Shown here: positions 9,158-17,564 of the stretch, piece after piece | Layout: each line of letters opens with the position of its first letter | Position numbering within the stretch: the stretch's first letter is position 1 | Source of the DNA: Verrucomicrobiota bacterium | GTDB taxonomy: Bacteria > Verrucomicrobiota > Verrucomicrobiia > Limisphaerales > UBA1096 | Reading direction: 5' to 3' | Assembly: GCA_018674955.1 (NCBI GenBank) | Contig: JABGZB010000033.1 | Coordinates: 1-35,059 of the forward strand | DNA length: 35,059 bases | Program-made: the position numbers and the translations under genes | The notes under the pieces: generated by a model | Databases searched by the model: none | The model's input: the letters and a program-made list of their open reading frames with translations, nothing else | Told to the model about the DNA's origin: nothing

Positions 9158-10273
9158 GTGATCCGCATCGAGACTGTTGAAAACCGAACAGAGCTCCGCG
9201 AGTTTGTCCGGTTTCCGCTAAGTATTTATAGTGACGGATCGCCTTGGGTGCCTCCGGTTTGGCGCGATGAAATGATGCGACTCGATAGGGCGCACAGCCC
9301 TTTTTTTCAGCAATCGGACGCGGCGTTGTTCCTCGCACGGGACGATGCTGGCGAGCCGGTCGGGCGCATCGCGGCGATACGGTTCAACCGCCACCTCGAG
9401 ATGTACGGCGACGGCGTCGGCTTCTTCGGCTTCTTCGAGTGTGTTGATGACGAGTCGGTGGCCGGACGCCTGTTCGCGGTGGCGGCGGAGTGGCTGCGCG
9501 GACAGGGGCTCCAGCGCATGCGCGGCCCGGCGAGCTTTACCATCAACGAGGAAATCGGGTTGCTGATCGAGAATTTCGACGAGCCTCCGACGCTGCTCAC
9601 GACGTGGAACCCGCCGTACTATCGGCGGCTGGTTGAGTCGGCCGGCTTGGCCAAGGCGGAGGATCTGTTGGCGCGCGAGGTGGCGTTTGCCGACTTGGAC
9701 GTGCGCTACCTCGAGCGCCTGGCCAAGGCCGGCGCGCGGAACGGCCAAGTGACCATTCGCCCGGCGAACCTGGCGAAGCTCGAGGCGGAGGTGGAAATCC
9801 TCATGAAGATTTACGCGGAGGCGTGGAGCGAGAACTGGGGCGCGGTGCCGATCAGCCATGACGAGTTCCAGAAACTAGCCGGGGATCTCAAGCCGTTCCT
9901 GCTGCCGGAGTGCACGCTGATCGCCGAGTACGACGGTGAGCCGGTGGGCATTTGTGTGGCGGTGCCGGACATCAATGTGGCTGTCAAGGCGTGCGGCGGC
10001 CGGTTCGGGCCGCTTGGTCTGTTGCGTTTTATGCTGGCGCGCCGCCGCATCGACACCGTGCGCGGATTGGTGGCGGGAGTGCTGAAGGCGCACCGGAACA
10101 AAGGCATCGAGTCGGCATTTGGCTCGCAAATTGCCAAATCGCTGATGGGAAGTCGGTACAAGCGGATGGAGTTCTCGTGGATGCTGGAGTCGAACTTTCG
10201 AGTGCATCGCGTGCTGGAAAACTCCGGCGCGAAAGTGACCAAGCGCTGGCGTGTTTACGAGCGCGAGCTTTAG
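9158..10273 (+). CDS. YghO-like GNAT-fold protein
   Basis: About 371 residues, cytoplasmic. The N-terminus (FVRFPLSIYSDGSPWVPPVWRDE), the block GRIAAIRFNRHLEMYGDGVGFFGFFEC and the C-terminal RGLVAGVLKAHRNKGIESAFGSQIAKS...MEFSWMLESNFRVHRVLENSGAKVTKRWRVYERE match proteins annotated as YghO or N-acetyltransferase-like. The tandem GNAT-like arrangement suggests acyl transfer, but no substrate is known to me. The track start is TTG 9152; the GTG at 9158 sits 7 nt behind AAGAG and is the better start. It diverges from the M28 peptidase and its TAG stop shares the bases TTAG with the pyrF stop. Confidence 0.75.
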   Translation: MIRIETVENRTELREFVRFPLSIYSDGSPWVPPVWRDEMMRLDRAHSPFFQQSDAALFLARDDAGEPVGRIAAIRFNRHLEMYGDGVGFFGFFECVDDESVAGRLFAVAAEWLRGQGLQRMRGPASFTINEEIGLLIENFDEPPTLLTTWNPPYYRRLVESAGLAKAEDLLAREVAFADLDVRYLERLAKAGARNGQVTIRPANLAKLEAEVEILMKIYAEAWSENWGAVPISHDEFQKLAGDLKPFLLPECTLIAEYDGEPVGICVAVPDINVAVKACGGRFGPLGLLRFMLARRRIDTVRGLVAGVLKAHRNKGIESAFGSQIAKSLMGSRYKRMEFSWMLESNFRVHRVLENSGAKVTKRWRVYEREL

Positions 10274-11130
10274 CTTGCCTTGTGCTCGACGTCTTTGTCG
10301 CAGTGGGGGCAGTGGTACCGGCCGGCGGCCTGCTCGGCGGCATCCAGCTTTAGGCTTTGGCCGCACTCGGCGCAGTCGACGATTTCCGGGATCGGCTCGC
10401 GGCGTTCGCCCTCGGGAACCAACTCGGGGTTGATTGAGTGAAGAATACCGATGGCGGCAGCCTTAGGATCGGCGGAACCAGTGATGGGACGGCCGATCAC
10501 CAGCCAGTTCGCTCCGGCTTGGATGGCATCGGCCGGTGTCATGGTGCGTTTCTGGTCGTCGGCCTTGCTCGACTCGGGGCGGATGCCGGGCGTGACCAAC
10601 TGGATGTCGTTGCCCAGCTCGGCGCGGAGCATCTCGATTTCCTGCGGCGAACAAACCAGCCCGCGCAGTCCGGCGCCGGTGGCGAGCTTGGCCAACCGCA
10701 ACACTTGTTCCTGCACGCTGCCCGTGATGCCCAGTTCGGCGAGGTTGTTGTCGTCCATGCTGGTGAGCACAGTGACGCCGAGCACGAGCGGTGCCTCGGC
10801 GCGGAGCATGGCGGCCTGTTCGTGGGCAGCGTTCTCGGCGGCGGTAAGCATCGCAGTGCCACCCGAAGCGTGGACGGTGGTCATCTTCACGCCGAGGTCG
10901 GTGGCCGCGATGACGGCCTTGGCCACGGTGTTGGGGATGTCGTGCAGTTTGAGGTCAAGAAACACCTTCGCGCCGGTCGCGCGGAGTTTGCGGACGATGT
11001 CCGGCCCGCCGCTAATGAAGAGCTGCTTGCCCACCTTGAACGCGCCGACGAGAGGGGCGAGTTCTTCGGCGAGTTTCAGGGCCTTGTGCGGGCTGGGAAG
11101 GTCGAGCGCGACAATAATAGGATTGTTCAC
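10270..11130 (-). CDS. pyrF: Orotidine 5'-phosphate decarboxylase with zinc-ribbon tail
   Basis: Decarboxylates OMP to UMP, the last step of de novo pyrimidine synthesis. The barrel shows NPIIVALDLPSPHKALKLAEEL, the catalytic KVFLDLKLHDIPNTVAKA (D-x-K-x-x-D), MTTVHASGG, and VTPGIRPESSKADDQKRTMTPADAIQAGANWLVIGRPITGS for phosphate binding. After about residue 245 there is an extra segment, CAECGQSLKLDAAEQAAGRYHCPHCDKDVEHKAS, with two CxxC pairs typical of a zinc ribbon; ordinary PyrF (about 235-245 residues) lacks this. The start is GTG (11128-11130). It lies 31 nt downstream of the LysR gene on the same strand and may share its transcript. Confidence 0.93.
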   Translation of the reverse strand: MNNPIIVALDLPSPHKALKLAEELAPLVGAFKVGKQLFISGGPDIVRKLRATGAKVFLDLKLHDIPNTVAKAVIAATDLGVKMTTVHASGGTAMLTAAENAAHEQAAMLRAEAPLVLGVTVLTSMDDNNLAELGITGSVQEQVLRLAKLATGAGLRGLVCSPQEIEMLRAELGNDIQLVTPGIRPESSKADDQKRTMTPADAIQAGANWLVIGRPITGSADPKAAAIGILHSINPELVPEGERREPIPEIVDCAECGQSLKLDAAEQAAGRYHCPHCDKDVEHKAS

Positions 11131-11161
11131 GGCGGCAGTCTAGTGGGGTGCGGTTTGATTG

Positions 11162-12076
11162 TCAGGTGGTTTTGCCGCTCGACTGTGCCTCGTCGGCGAG
11201 CATTTGATTGAGATTCCCGACGTGCCATTCGATGCCCGCTATGAACGACTGGAGCAGTCCCTCTAGTTTGCCTTGCCACAAGACACCAAGCTTGAGTGTC
11301 GGAAAGCCGGGCAGCGGAATGGCGCGTACGCCCGGCACGCGCCTGGAGGAGGGCGACACTACACCGATGCCGATGCCGAAGCCTTTGGTCGCGAGTTTCT
11401 CCACCAGGTCGAACGAGTTGACCTCGAGCGTCGTGTGCCAGTCCACGCCCGCATCGGTCAGGCCGGTGCGGAAGATTTTTGTCACCGGCTCATCCGCCGG
11501 CATGCAGATGAGTGGCTCGGTGATTTTTCTCCGCTCTATCAACTCCTCGACCGACTTGATCTTGGACGACCGCCGGGCCACCAGCACCAGCGGAATCTCG
11601 AGCAGTGAGCGCGCCTCGATGCCGGGCGGGGGTTCCTTCTCAAGCACCGTCACGGCGACGTCGATCTCGCGGGCGAGCAGGGCTGTCTCCAGCGCTGGCT
11701 GATGTCCGGGCCGAAGCGACACTCGCAGGTCAGGTCGGTCCTCACGAACCTTTTCCATGATCGTTGGCATGTGGTCGCTCAGGATAATGTGCGATGCGCC
11801 AACGCGGATCCGCTGCGATTCCCCGCCGCGCAGGTCGTCGGACATCTTGTTGAGGTTGCTGAAAAACGGCTCGACGAACTCGTAGAGTTTCCGCCCCGTT
11901 TCCGTCAACTCGAACGGCCGGCGGTGGAACAGCGTCGCGTCGATGTGCTCCTCGAGGAGTGTGATCTGCGAGCTGACCGCCGGTTGCTGGATGCCGTAGG
12001 GGATCTTGCGCACGGCGTTGCTGATGCCCTCGTGCTTGGCCACGTAGTAAAACAGTTCGAGATGATGAATGTTCAT
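11162..12076 (-). CDS. LysR-family transcriptional regulator
   Basis: A 304-residue LTTR starting at the ATG 12074-12076 (MNIHHLELFYYVAKHEGISNAVRKIPYGIQQPAVSSQITLLEEHIDATLFHRRPFELTETG), which is the winged helix-turn-helix. The rest is the periplasmic-binding-protein-like effector domain (RIRVGASHIILSDHMPTIMEKVREDRPDLRVSLRPG...). The ORF track starts 59 codons too early. The HTH has an insertion (IPYGIQQPAVSSQ) compared with the usual SQPAVSRQ spacing. It is divergent from the PSD1 gene, 119 bp away, and LTTRs often control the divergent neighbour, so it may regulate 12196-16811; the effector is unknown. Confidence 0.9.
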   Translation of the reverse strand: MNIHHLELFYYVAKHEGISNAVRKIPYGIQQPAVSSQITLLEEHIDATLFHRRPFELTETGRKLYEFVEPFFSNLNKMSDDLRGGESQRIRVGASHIILSDHMPTIMEKVREDRPDLRVSLRPGHQPALETALLAREIDVAVTVLEKEPPPGIEARSLLEIPLVLVARRSSKIKSVEELIERRKITEPLICMPADEPVTKIFRTGLTDAGVDWHTTLEVNSFDLVEKLATKGFGIGIGVVSPSSRRVPGVRAIPLPGFPTLKLGVLWQGKLEGLLQSFIAGIEWHVGNLNQMLADEAQSSGKTT

Positions 12077-12158
12077 CGGGAGAAGCGTTCGGCTGCGACG
12101 TAGCATGCCACCCGGCCGGGCGCGGAGCAACTCCGGCGGCGCCACTGCAGATTCGCAT

Positions 12159-12186
12159 TTGCAACCGGCCAATGGCGGGGTAACTT
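12159..12186 (+). promoter_or_regulatory. Promoter for the PSD1 gene
   Basis: TTGCAA (12159-12164), a 16-bp spacer and TAACTT (12181-12186), with 9 nt to the GTG at 12196. The predicted 5' leader is 0-3 nt. It lies in the LysR-PSD1 divergent region, a natural place for an LTTR operator, but I do not see a clear T-N11-A box that I would defend. Confidence 0.45.
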
Positions 12187-12195
12187 TCCGCCGTA

Positions 12196-15100
12196 GTGAA
12201 TCCGATTTTTTACAGGCGACTTGGCTTCGTGTTGAGCTTGGTTTCGGGCGCAACTTCCGCGCTTGGCCAGGCGGTCGACTTCGAGAGCCAAATCAAGCCG
12301 CTGCTCTCCGACCGCTGTTTCGCCTGCCACGGCCCGGACGAAAACGCTCGCAAGGCCGATCTGCAACTTCACACCCGCGAGGGGGCGTTCGCCAAGTTGG
12401 ACGATGATCTCGTGGCCATCACCCCGGGCAAGCCGCAGGCCAGCGAGTTGTACCGGCGCATCACCGCGACAGATTCCGACGACCTGATGCCGCCGCCGGA
12501 GTCGAAGCGGAAGCTGTCAGGCGGGGAGAAGGAGTTAATCCGCCGCTGGATCGAGCAGGGCGCCGAGTGGCGGGAGCATTGGTCGTTCGTGCCGGTCGCC
12601 GCTGTCGAAGTGCCGCCGCTTGGTCAAGTGGCTTGGCCTAAGAACGAGATCGACCACTTCACCCTGGCCAAGCTGCGCGAGGCCAACATCGAGCCGTCGC
12701 CCTTGGCCAGGCGCGAACAACGGCTCCGCCGACTGTCGTTCGATCTCACCGGCCTGCCGCCGACCCTGGCTGAGCTTGACGATTTTTTGAGCGACGACTC
12801 GCCGAGCGCCTACGAGAAAGCCGTCGACCGGTTGCTCGGCAATCCGCGCCTTGGCGAGCGCTTGGCCGTGCATTGGCTCGACCTCGCGCGTTACTCCGAC
12901 ACTTACGGTTATCAAGTCGATCGCAACCGGTTCGTTTGGCCGTGGCGCGACTGGGTGATCCGCGCCTTCAATGACAACCTGCCGTACGATGATTTTTTGA
13001 CATGGCAACTCGCCGGCGACCTGTTGCCCGGCGCCACCGACGACCAGCGACTAGCCACGACGTTTAACCGGCTGCATCCGCAGAAAGTCGAGGGCGGCAG
13101 CGTGCCGGAGGAGTTTCGCGTCGAGTACGTTGCCGACCGCAACCACACATTCGGCACGGCGATGCTCGGGCTGACGCTAGAGTGCGCCCGCTGCCACGAC
13201 CACAAGTACGACCCGATTTCGCAGAAGGAGTACTACCAGTTTTTCGCCTTCTTCAACACCATCGACGAGGCCGGGTTGTACTCCTACTTCACGCCGTCGA
13301 TCCCCACGCCGACGTTGCTGATGACCGACGCGGCAGTGAAACAAAAAATCGCCGGCGAGGAAAAGCAGGCCGCTGCCGAGGCGGCGGAGTTGGCGAAGGT
13401 GAGCGCCGATGCCGGGGAGGCGTTTGAGAAATGGCTCGCCGAGCGGCCAGCGAAGGCCACATTGCCCGGGCAGATCGGCCACTTTCCGTTTGAGGAATAC
13501 AAGGACGGCAAACTGCCGAATCTTGCGAACGAATCGAAGCAGGCATCGAGCAGCCAAAAGAATAAAATCGTTCCCGGCAAAAACGGCAATGGTCTGCGGT
13601 TGACCGGCGACGACGGCGTGAACCTTGGCATCGGCAACTTCAAGCGCACGGCGCCGTTCTCGATTGCACTGTGGATAAACACGCCGCATCACAAGGAGCG
13701 CACTGTCGTTTTTTCCCGCTCGCGCGCATGGACCGATGCCGGCAGCCGAGGCTACCAAATGCTCCTGCGCGACGGCCATTTGAGCGCGTCGCTGATTCAC
13801 TTTTGGCCCGGCAACGCCATCAGCGTCCGCACCAAGGCCAAGCTCCCGAAAAATGAGTGGCACCACGTCGCTATCACTTACGACGGCTCGATGAAAGCGG
13901 GCGGCTTGGAGATTTACGTCGATGGCAAACTGGTTGAAACCGAAATTCACAAGGACAACCTGTACAAAAACATCACCGGCGGTGGCGGCGATACGATCGT
14001 CATCGGGCAGCGGTTCCGCGACGTCGGTTTCGCCGAGGGGCTTGTCGATGACTTCCGCGTTTTTGACCGCGAGTTGACCGGCGGCGAGGTGGCGCAGATT
14101 CACGATGGCGGGTCACTGACCGCGATGTTGGCCAAGCCGGCCGATGCGATTGGCCAAGAGGAGCGGGCCACACTGCGCGACTATTTTTTGGCCACCGCGA
14201 ACGAGCCTCATGCCGCCCAGTTGGCCAAGCTGCGGGCCGCTCGCGAGCGCGTTACAAAGCTGCTCGACGGCCGAGGCGAAATCATGGTGATGGAGGAAAT
14301 GAGGCTGAAGGCTCGCTCGACGTTCGTGCTGAAACGCGGCGTGTACAGCGCGCCGGGCGAGCGTGTCGGGGCGGCCACGCCGGGGTCGCTGTCGCCGTTC
14401 CCTAAGGACGCTCCGCGCAATCGACTTGGCCTCGCGCAGTGGCTGGTCGATTCTAAAAATCCGCTCACAGCCCGCGTGGCGGTGAACCATTTTTGGCAGC
14501 TTTGTTTTGGGCAGGGCTTGGTGCGCACGCCGGAGGATTTCGGCACGCAGGGCAAACGGCCGACTCACCCCGGGTTGCTCGACTGGCTGGCCAAGGATTT
14601 CACCGGCCACGGCTGGAACGTGAAGCGGCTGCTCAAGCAGATTGTGATGTCCGCCACGTATCAGCAGGCGAGCGAGACGCGCCGGGCGCTCGAGGTGAGT
14701 GACCCGGAAAATTTGCTGTTGGCGCGCGCGCCGCGCTACCGTCTTTCCGCCGAGATGATCCGCGACAACGCTCTCGCGGCGAGCGGGCTGCTGAGCCGGC
14801 GCATGGGCGGCGCGGGCGCCAAGCCGTACGACTTAACCGAGTCGTTCAAGCCGATGGGCCACGACAAGGGCGAGGGGCTGTATCGCCGTAGCGTTTACAC
14901 GTTCTGGAAACGCACCGGCCCGGCGCCGGTGATGATGGCGCTCGACGCGGCCAAGCGCGACGTCTGCCGGGCCAAGCGCGAAAACACCGCCACGCCGCTG
15001 CAGGCGCTGGTGCTGCTCAACGGCCCGCAGTTCGTCGAGGCGGCGCGGACGCTCGGCGAGCGGATGGTGAGCGAGCACGGCGACAACATTGGCGCCATGG

Positions 15101-15339
15101 TACGCGACACGTTTCGCACTCTGACCAGCCGTGAGCCGTCCGACCGCGAGACGGCTCTGTTGCGTCGGCTGCACGACGAGCAGTTGGCGGTCTTTGAAAA
15201 GGACACCAAGGCCGCGGCCGCGTTTTTGAGCGTGGGCGAAAGCCGCCCGGCCAAAGGCTTGGCCAAGCCGCGGGTCGCCGCCGCGGGCGTCCTGGCCAAG
15301 GCATTGATGAACTTTGACGAGTCGATCGTGAAGCGTTAA
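12196..15339 (+). CDS. PSD1 (DUF1549/DUF1553) protein with cytochrome c and LamG domains
   Basis: A 1047-residue exported protein of the type abundant in Planctomycetes and Verrucomicrobia. Signal peptide to about residue 26 (SGATSALGQA|VDF). Residues 30-105 are the planctomycete cytochrome c domain with C41-FA-C44-H45. DUF1549 follows (EIDHFTLAKLREANIEPSPLA..LRRLSFDLTGLPPT, HWLDLARYSDTYGYQ) and contains a second CxxCH at C330-C333-H334 (CARCHDHKYDPIS). Residues about 430-650 are a LamG/concanavalin-like domain (FSIALWINTPHHKERTVVFSR, NEWHHVAITYDG). DUF1553 occupies about 740-1030. Start is GTG. The family is usually paired with DUF1501, as here, 14 nt downstream; its substrate, often guessed to be complex polysaccharide, is not established. 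It has four exact TTGGCCAA sites plus several one-base variants, three of the exact ones within 100 bp. Confidence 0.93.
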   Translation: MNPIFYRRLGFVLSLVSGATSALGQAVDFESQIKPLLSDRCFACHGPDENARKADLQLHTREGAFAKLDDDLVAITPGKPQASELYRRITATDSDDLMPPPESKRKLSGGEKELIRRWIEQGAEWREHWSFVPVAAVEVPPLGQVAWPKNEIDHFTLAKLREANIEPSPLARREQRLRRLSFDLTGLPPTLAELDDFLSDDSPSAYEKAVDRLLGNPRLGERLAVHWLDLARYSDTYGYQVDRNRFVWPWRDWVIRAFNDNLPYDDFLTWQLAGDLLPGATDDQRLATTFNRLHPQKVEGGSVPEEFRVEYVADRNHTFGTAMLGLTLECARCHDHKYDPISQKEYYQFFAFFNTIDEAGLYSYFTPSIPTPTLLMTDAAVKQKIAGEEKQAAAEAAELAKVSADAGEAFEKWLAERPAKATLPGQIGHFPFEEYKDGKLPNLANESKQASSSQKNKIVPGKNGNGLRLTGDDGVNLGIGNFKRTAPFSIALWINTPHHKERTVVFSRSRAWTDAGSRGYQMLLRDGHLSASLIHFWPGNAISVRTKAKLPKNEWHHVAITYDGSMKAGGLEIYVDGKLVETEIHKDNLYKNITGGGGDTIVIGQRFRDVGFAEGLVDDFRVFDRELTGGEVAQIHDGGSLTAMLAKPADAIGQEERATLRDYFLATANEPHAAQLAKLRAARERVTKLLDGRGEIMVMEEMRLKARSTFVLKRGVYSAPGERVGAATPGSLSPFPKDAPRNRLGLAQWLVDSKNPLTARVAVNHFWQLCFGQGLVRTPEDFGTQGKRPTHPGLLDWLAKDFTGHGWNVKRLLKQIVMSATYQQASETRRALEVSDPENLLLARAPRYRLSAEMIRDNALAASGLLSRRMGGAGAKPYDLTESFKPMGHDKGEGLYRRSVYTFWKRTGPAPVMMALDAAKRDVCRAKRENTATPLQALVLLNGPQFVEAARTLGERMVSEHGDNIGAMVRDTFRTLTSREPSDRETALLRRLHDEQLAVFEKDTKAAAAFLSVGESRPAKGLAKPRVAAAGVLAKALMNFDESIVKR

Positions 15340-15353
15340 CTTGTTTTTTTACT

Positions 15354-16811
15354 ATGATGAAATCACCGCTTTGCACAGGGTTTGAATCGACCGTAGGGAT
15401 GAGTCGGCGCGGTTTCCTTAATTCGTTCGGCATGGGGCTGGGCGGCATTGCGCTGGGCAGCCTGCTCCAGCCGGGCGCGCTGCTCGGTGCGCCGACCGGC
15501 CGCGGTGTGATGGGCGGACCGCACTTCGCGCCCAAGGCCAAGCGCATCATTTATTTGTTCCAAAGCGGTGGTCCGTCTCAGCTCGACTTGTTCGATCCCA
15601 AGCCGACGCTGGTCGAAAAGCATGGCACCGAGTTGCCGGAGGCGATCCGGCGGGGCCAACGGCTCACCGCGATGTCCGGCAACCAGGCGTCGCTGCCGCT
15701 GGTTGGGTCGCCGTTCAAGTTTGCGCCGCGCGGCCAGAGCGGCGTCGAGATCAGCGACATGCTGCCGCACATTTCCGGTATCGCCGATGACTTGTGCCTT
15801 ATCCGCTCGATGCACACCGAGGCGATTAACCACGGCCCGGGCGTGACGCACATGCAAACCGGCTCTCAATTCCCTGGCCGACCCAGCATCGGCGCCTGGC
15901 TCAACTATGGGCTCGGCCGTGAAAACGATAACCTACCATCTTTCGTGGTGATGGTCACCAAGGGCAAGGGCGGCCAGCCACTCGTGTCGCGACTTTGGGG
16001 CAGCGGTTTTTTGCCATCTGAAAACCAGGGGTTGCGTTTCCGCTCCGGCGCAAACCCGGTGCTGCATCTGCAAAATCCGGACGGCATCGGGCGCGACAGC
16101 CGCCGTTTGATGCTCGACCGCCTAGGCGAACTGCACGAGCTGCAGCTCGAGAGTAACCCCGACGCCGAGATCGAGTCGCGCATCGCCCAGTACGAGATGG
16201 CATTTCGCATGCAGACGTCGATCCCGGAGGTGACCGACCTCTCCGGCGAGCCGGAGCACGTGCTGCGCGAGTACGGCGACGACGTGAAAAAGCCGGGCAC
16301 CTTCGCCGCGAACTGCCTGCAGGCGCGGCGCTTGGCCGAGCGGGGCGTGCGGTTCATCCAGCTTTACCATCCCGGCTGGGATCAGCATGGCGGCCTGCCA
16401 GGCGGCCTGCGGACGCAGGCCCGCGAGACCGACCAGCCGTCTGCCGCGCTCGTGCGTGACCTCAAGCAGCGCGGTATGCTCGACGACACGCTTGTGATTT
16501 GGGGGGGCGAGTTTGGCCGCACCAACTACTGCCAAGGCACGCTGGGTAAGGATAACTTTGGGCGCGACCACCACGGCCGTTGCTACTCGCTGTGGATGGC
16601 TGGCGGCGGCACAAAGGGCGGCACCGTCGTCGGCCAGACCGACGACTATGGCTACAATGTTGTCGAGGATGGGGTCCACGTGCACGACTTTCACGCGACG
16701 CTGCTACATTTGCTCGGCATCGATCACGAACGGCTGACGTTCAAGTATCAGGGCCGCTACTTCCGCCTCACCGACGTGCACGGTCATGTCGTCAAAGGCG
16801 CGTTGGCTTAA
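15354..16811 (+). CDS. Tat-exported DUF1501 protein
   Basis: A 485-residue protein of the alkaline-phosphatase/sulfatase-like DUF1501 family. The N-terminus has a twin-arginine signal (MSRRGFLNSFGMGLGGIALGSLL), followed by KRIIYLFQSGGPSQLDLFDPKP, TEAINHGPGVTHMQTGSQFPGRPSIGAWLNYGLG, and the C-terminal VIWGGEFGRTNYC...GRDHHGRCYSLWMAGGG and DFHATLLHLLGIDHERLTFKYQGR. These conserved Asp/His clusters suggest a metal site. It lies 14 nt behind the PSD1 gene and is surely in its operon. In contrast to its paralogue at 29839 it has no exact palindrome site; compare LGAPTGRG here with LGQAAGRG there. Confidence 0.93.
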   Translation: MMKSPLCTGFESTVGMSRRGFLNSFGMGLGGIALGSLLQPGALLGAPTGRGVMGGPHFAPKAKRIIYLFQSGGPSQLDLFDPKPTLVEKHGTELPEAIRRGQRLTAMSGNQASLPLVGSPFKFAPRGQSGVEISDMLPHISGIADDLCLIRSMHTEAINHGPGVTHMQTGSQFPGRPSIGAWLNYGLGRENDNLPSFVVMVTKGKGGQPLVSRLWGSGFLPSENQGLRFRSGANPVLHLQNPDGIGRDSRRLMLDRLGELHELQLESNPDAEIESRIAQYEMAFRMQTSIPEVTDLSGEPEHVLREYGDDVKKPGTFAANCLQARRLAERGVRFIQLYHPGWDQHGGLPGGLRTQARETDQPSAALVRDLKQRGMLDDTLVIWGGEFGRTNYCQGTLGKDNFGRDHHGRCYSLWMAGGGTKGGTVVGQTDDYGYNVVEDGVHVHDFHATLLHLLGIDHERLTFKYQGRYFRLTDVHGHVVKGALA

Positions 16812-16844
16812 AGCCTAAGCGTCGTTTGGCTAGGCGCGAAACTG

Positions 16845-17531
16845 ATGACGATCCCGAATTACATCTCGATTTTCAGGCTGATGCTGGTGCCGGTGTTTGT
16901 GATCTCGCTGCTTGATTTCGCCGACACGGGGGCGGTGCTGAGTTGGTGGATGGCGGTAGGGGCGTTTCTCGTGGCGGCGGTCAGCGACGGGGTGGACGGC
17001 TACATCGCGCGGCGTTTCAAGCAGCGCAGCGAACTGGGAGCCTTCCTCGACCCGATGGCGGATAAATTGCTGCTGGTGTCCGGTCTGGTGGTGCTGAGTT
17101 TTTCCAGCGACCACCTCCCTCAATTGCCTGTCTGGATGATCGGGGTGGTGTTTGGGCGGGACCTGTTTTTGTTGCTGGGGTTTTTCGTGATCACGCATTG
17201 GTGCGGCAAGATGAAGATTCAGCCGCATTTCATCAGCAAGTGCGCAACTGTGCTGCAGATGTTCGTGGTGGCGTGGGGGGTGCTAGGCGGGAGGGATCAG
17301 TTTGGCCTCGAGTTCGACTGGCTGTTTTGGTGGTGCCTTGCGACGACGGTGTGCACCGGCTCGACATTCCTTATCTATTTCCCGGCTGGGATAAAGCAGT
17401 TACGAGCGGTGCCGGCCAGTTCTCCGAGCAAGGACCAGTCGCGGCGGCTGGTGAGGCTGGATTTCGAGGTTGACCCGTCCACCCGCGCCGGGGAGAGGGC
17501 AAAATCCCGCGGCGATGGAGAAGGCGTGTAA
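16845..17531 (+). CDS. CDP-alcohol phosphatidyltransferase
   Basis: A 228-residue membrane enzyme that transfers a phosphatidyl group from CDP-diacylglycerol to an alcohol. The full catalytic motif is seen in SDGVDGYIARRFKQRSELGAFLDPMADK (DGxDGxxAR-x8-G-x3-D-x3-D), preceded by TIPNYISIFRLMLVPVFV. Four or more hydrophobic segments are evident, and a 40-residue hydrophilic tail follows the last. It resembles PgsA (glycerol-3-phosphate acceptor) most, but cardiolipin or inositol acceptors cannot be excluded. It sits 33 nt after DUF1501 and could be read from the same transcript. No Shine-Dalgarno is obvious. Confidence 0.86.
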   Translation: MTIPNYISIFRLMLVPVFVISLLDFADTGAVLSWWMAVGAFLVAAVSDGVDGYIARRFKQRSELGAFLDPMADKLLLVSGLVVLSFSSDHLPQLPVWMIGVVFGRDLFLLLGFFVITHWCGKMKIQPHFISKCATVLQMFVVAWGVLGGRDQFGLEFDWLFWWCLATTVCTGSTFLIYFPAGIKQLRAVPASSPSKDQSRRLVRLDFEVDPSTRAGERAKSRGDGEGV

Positions 17532-17551
17532 CCTTCGCCCAGCTTTGGGTG

Positions 17552-17557
17552 TAGATT
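17552..17557 (+). promoter_or_regulatory. -10-like element for the copper monooxygenase gene
   Basis: TAGATT lies 7 nt before the ATG at 17565. The expected -35 position (17529-17534, TAACCT) is a poor match, so this is supported mainly by the recurrence of the same spacing before other genes of the window. Confidence 0.3.
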
Positions 17558-17564
17558 TCCCAGT

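Noticed and set aside
13177-14103. 308-aa minus-strand ORF opposite the PSD1 gene
   Set aside because: Antisense shadow of a well-supported multi-domain gene.
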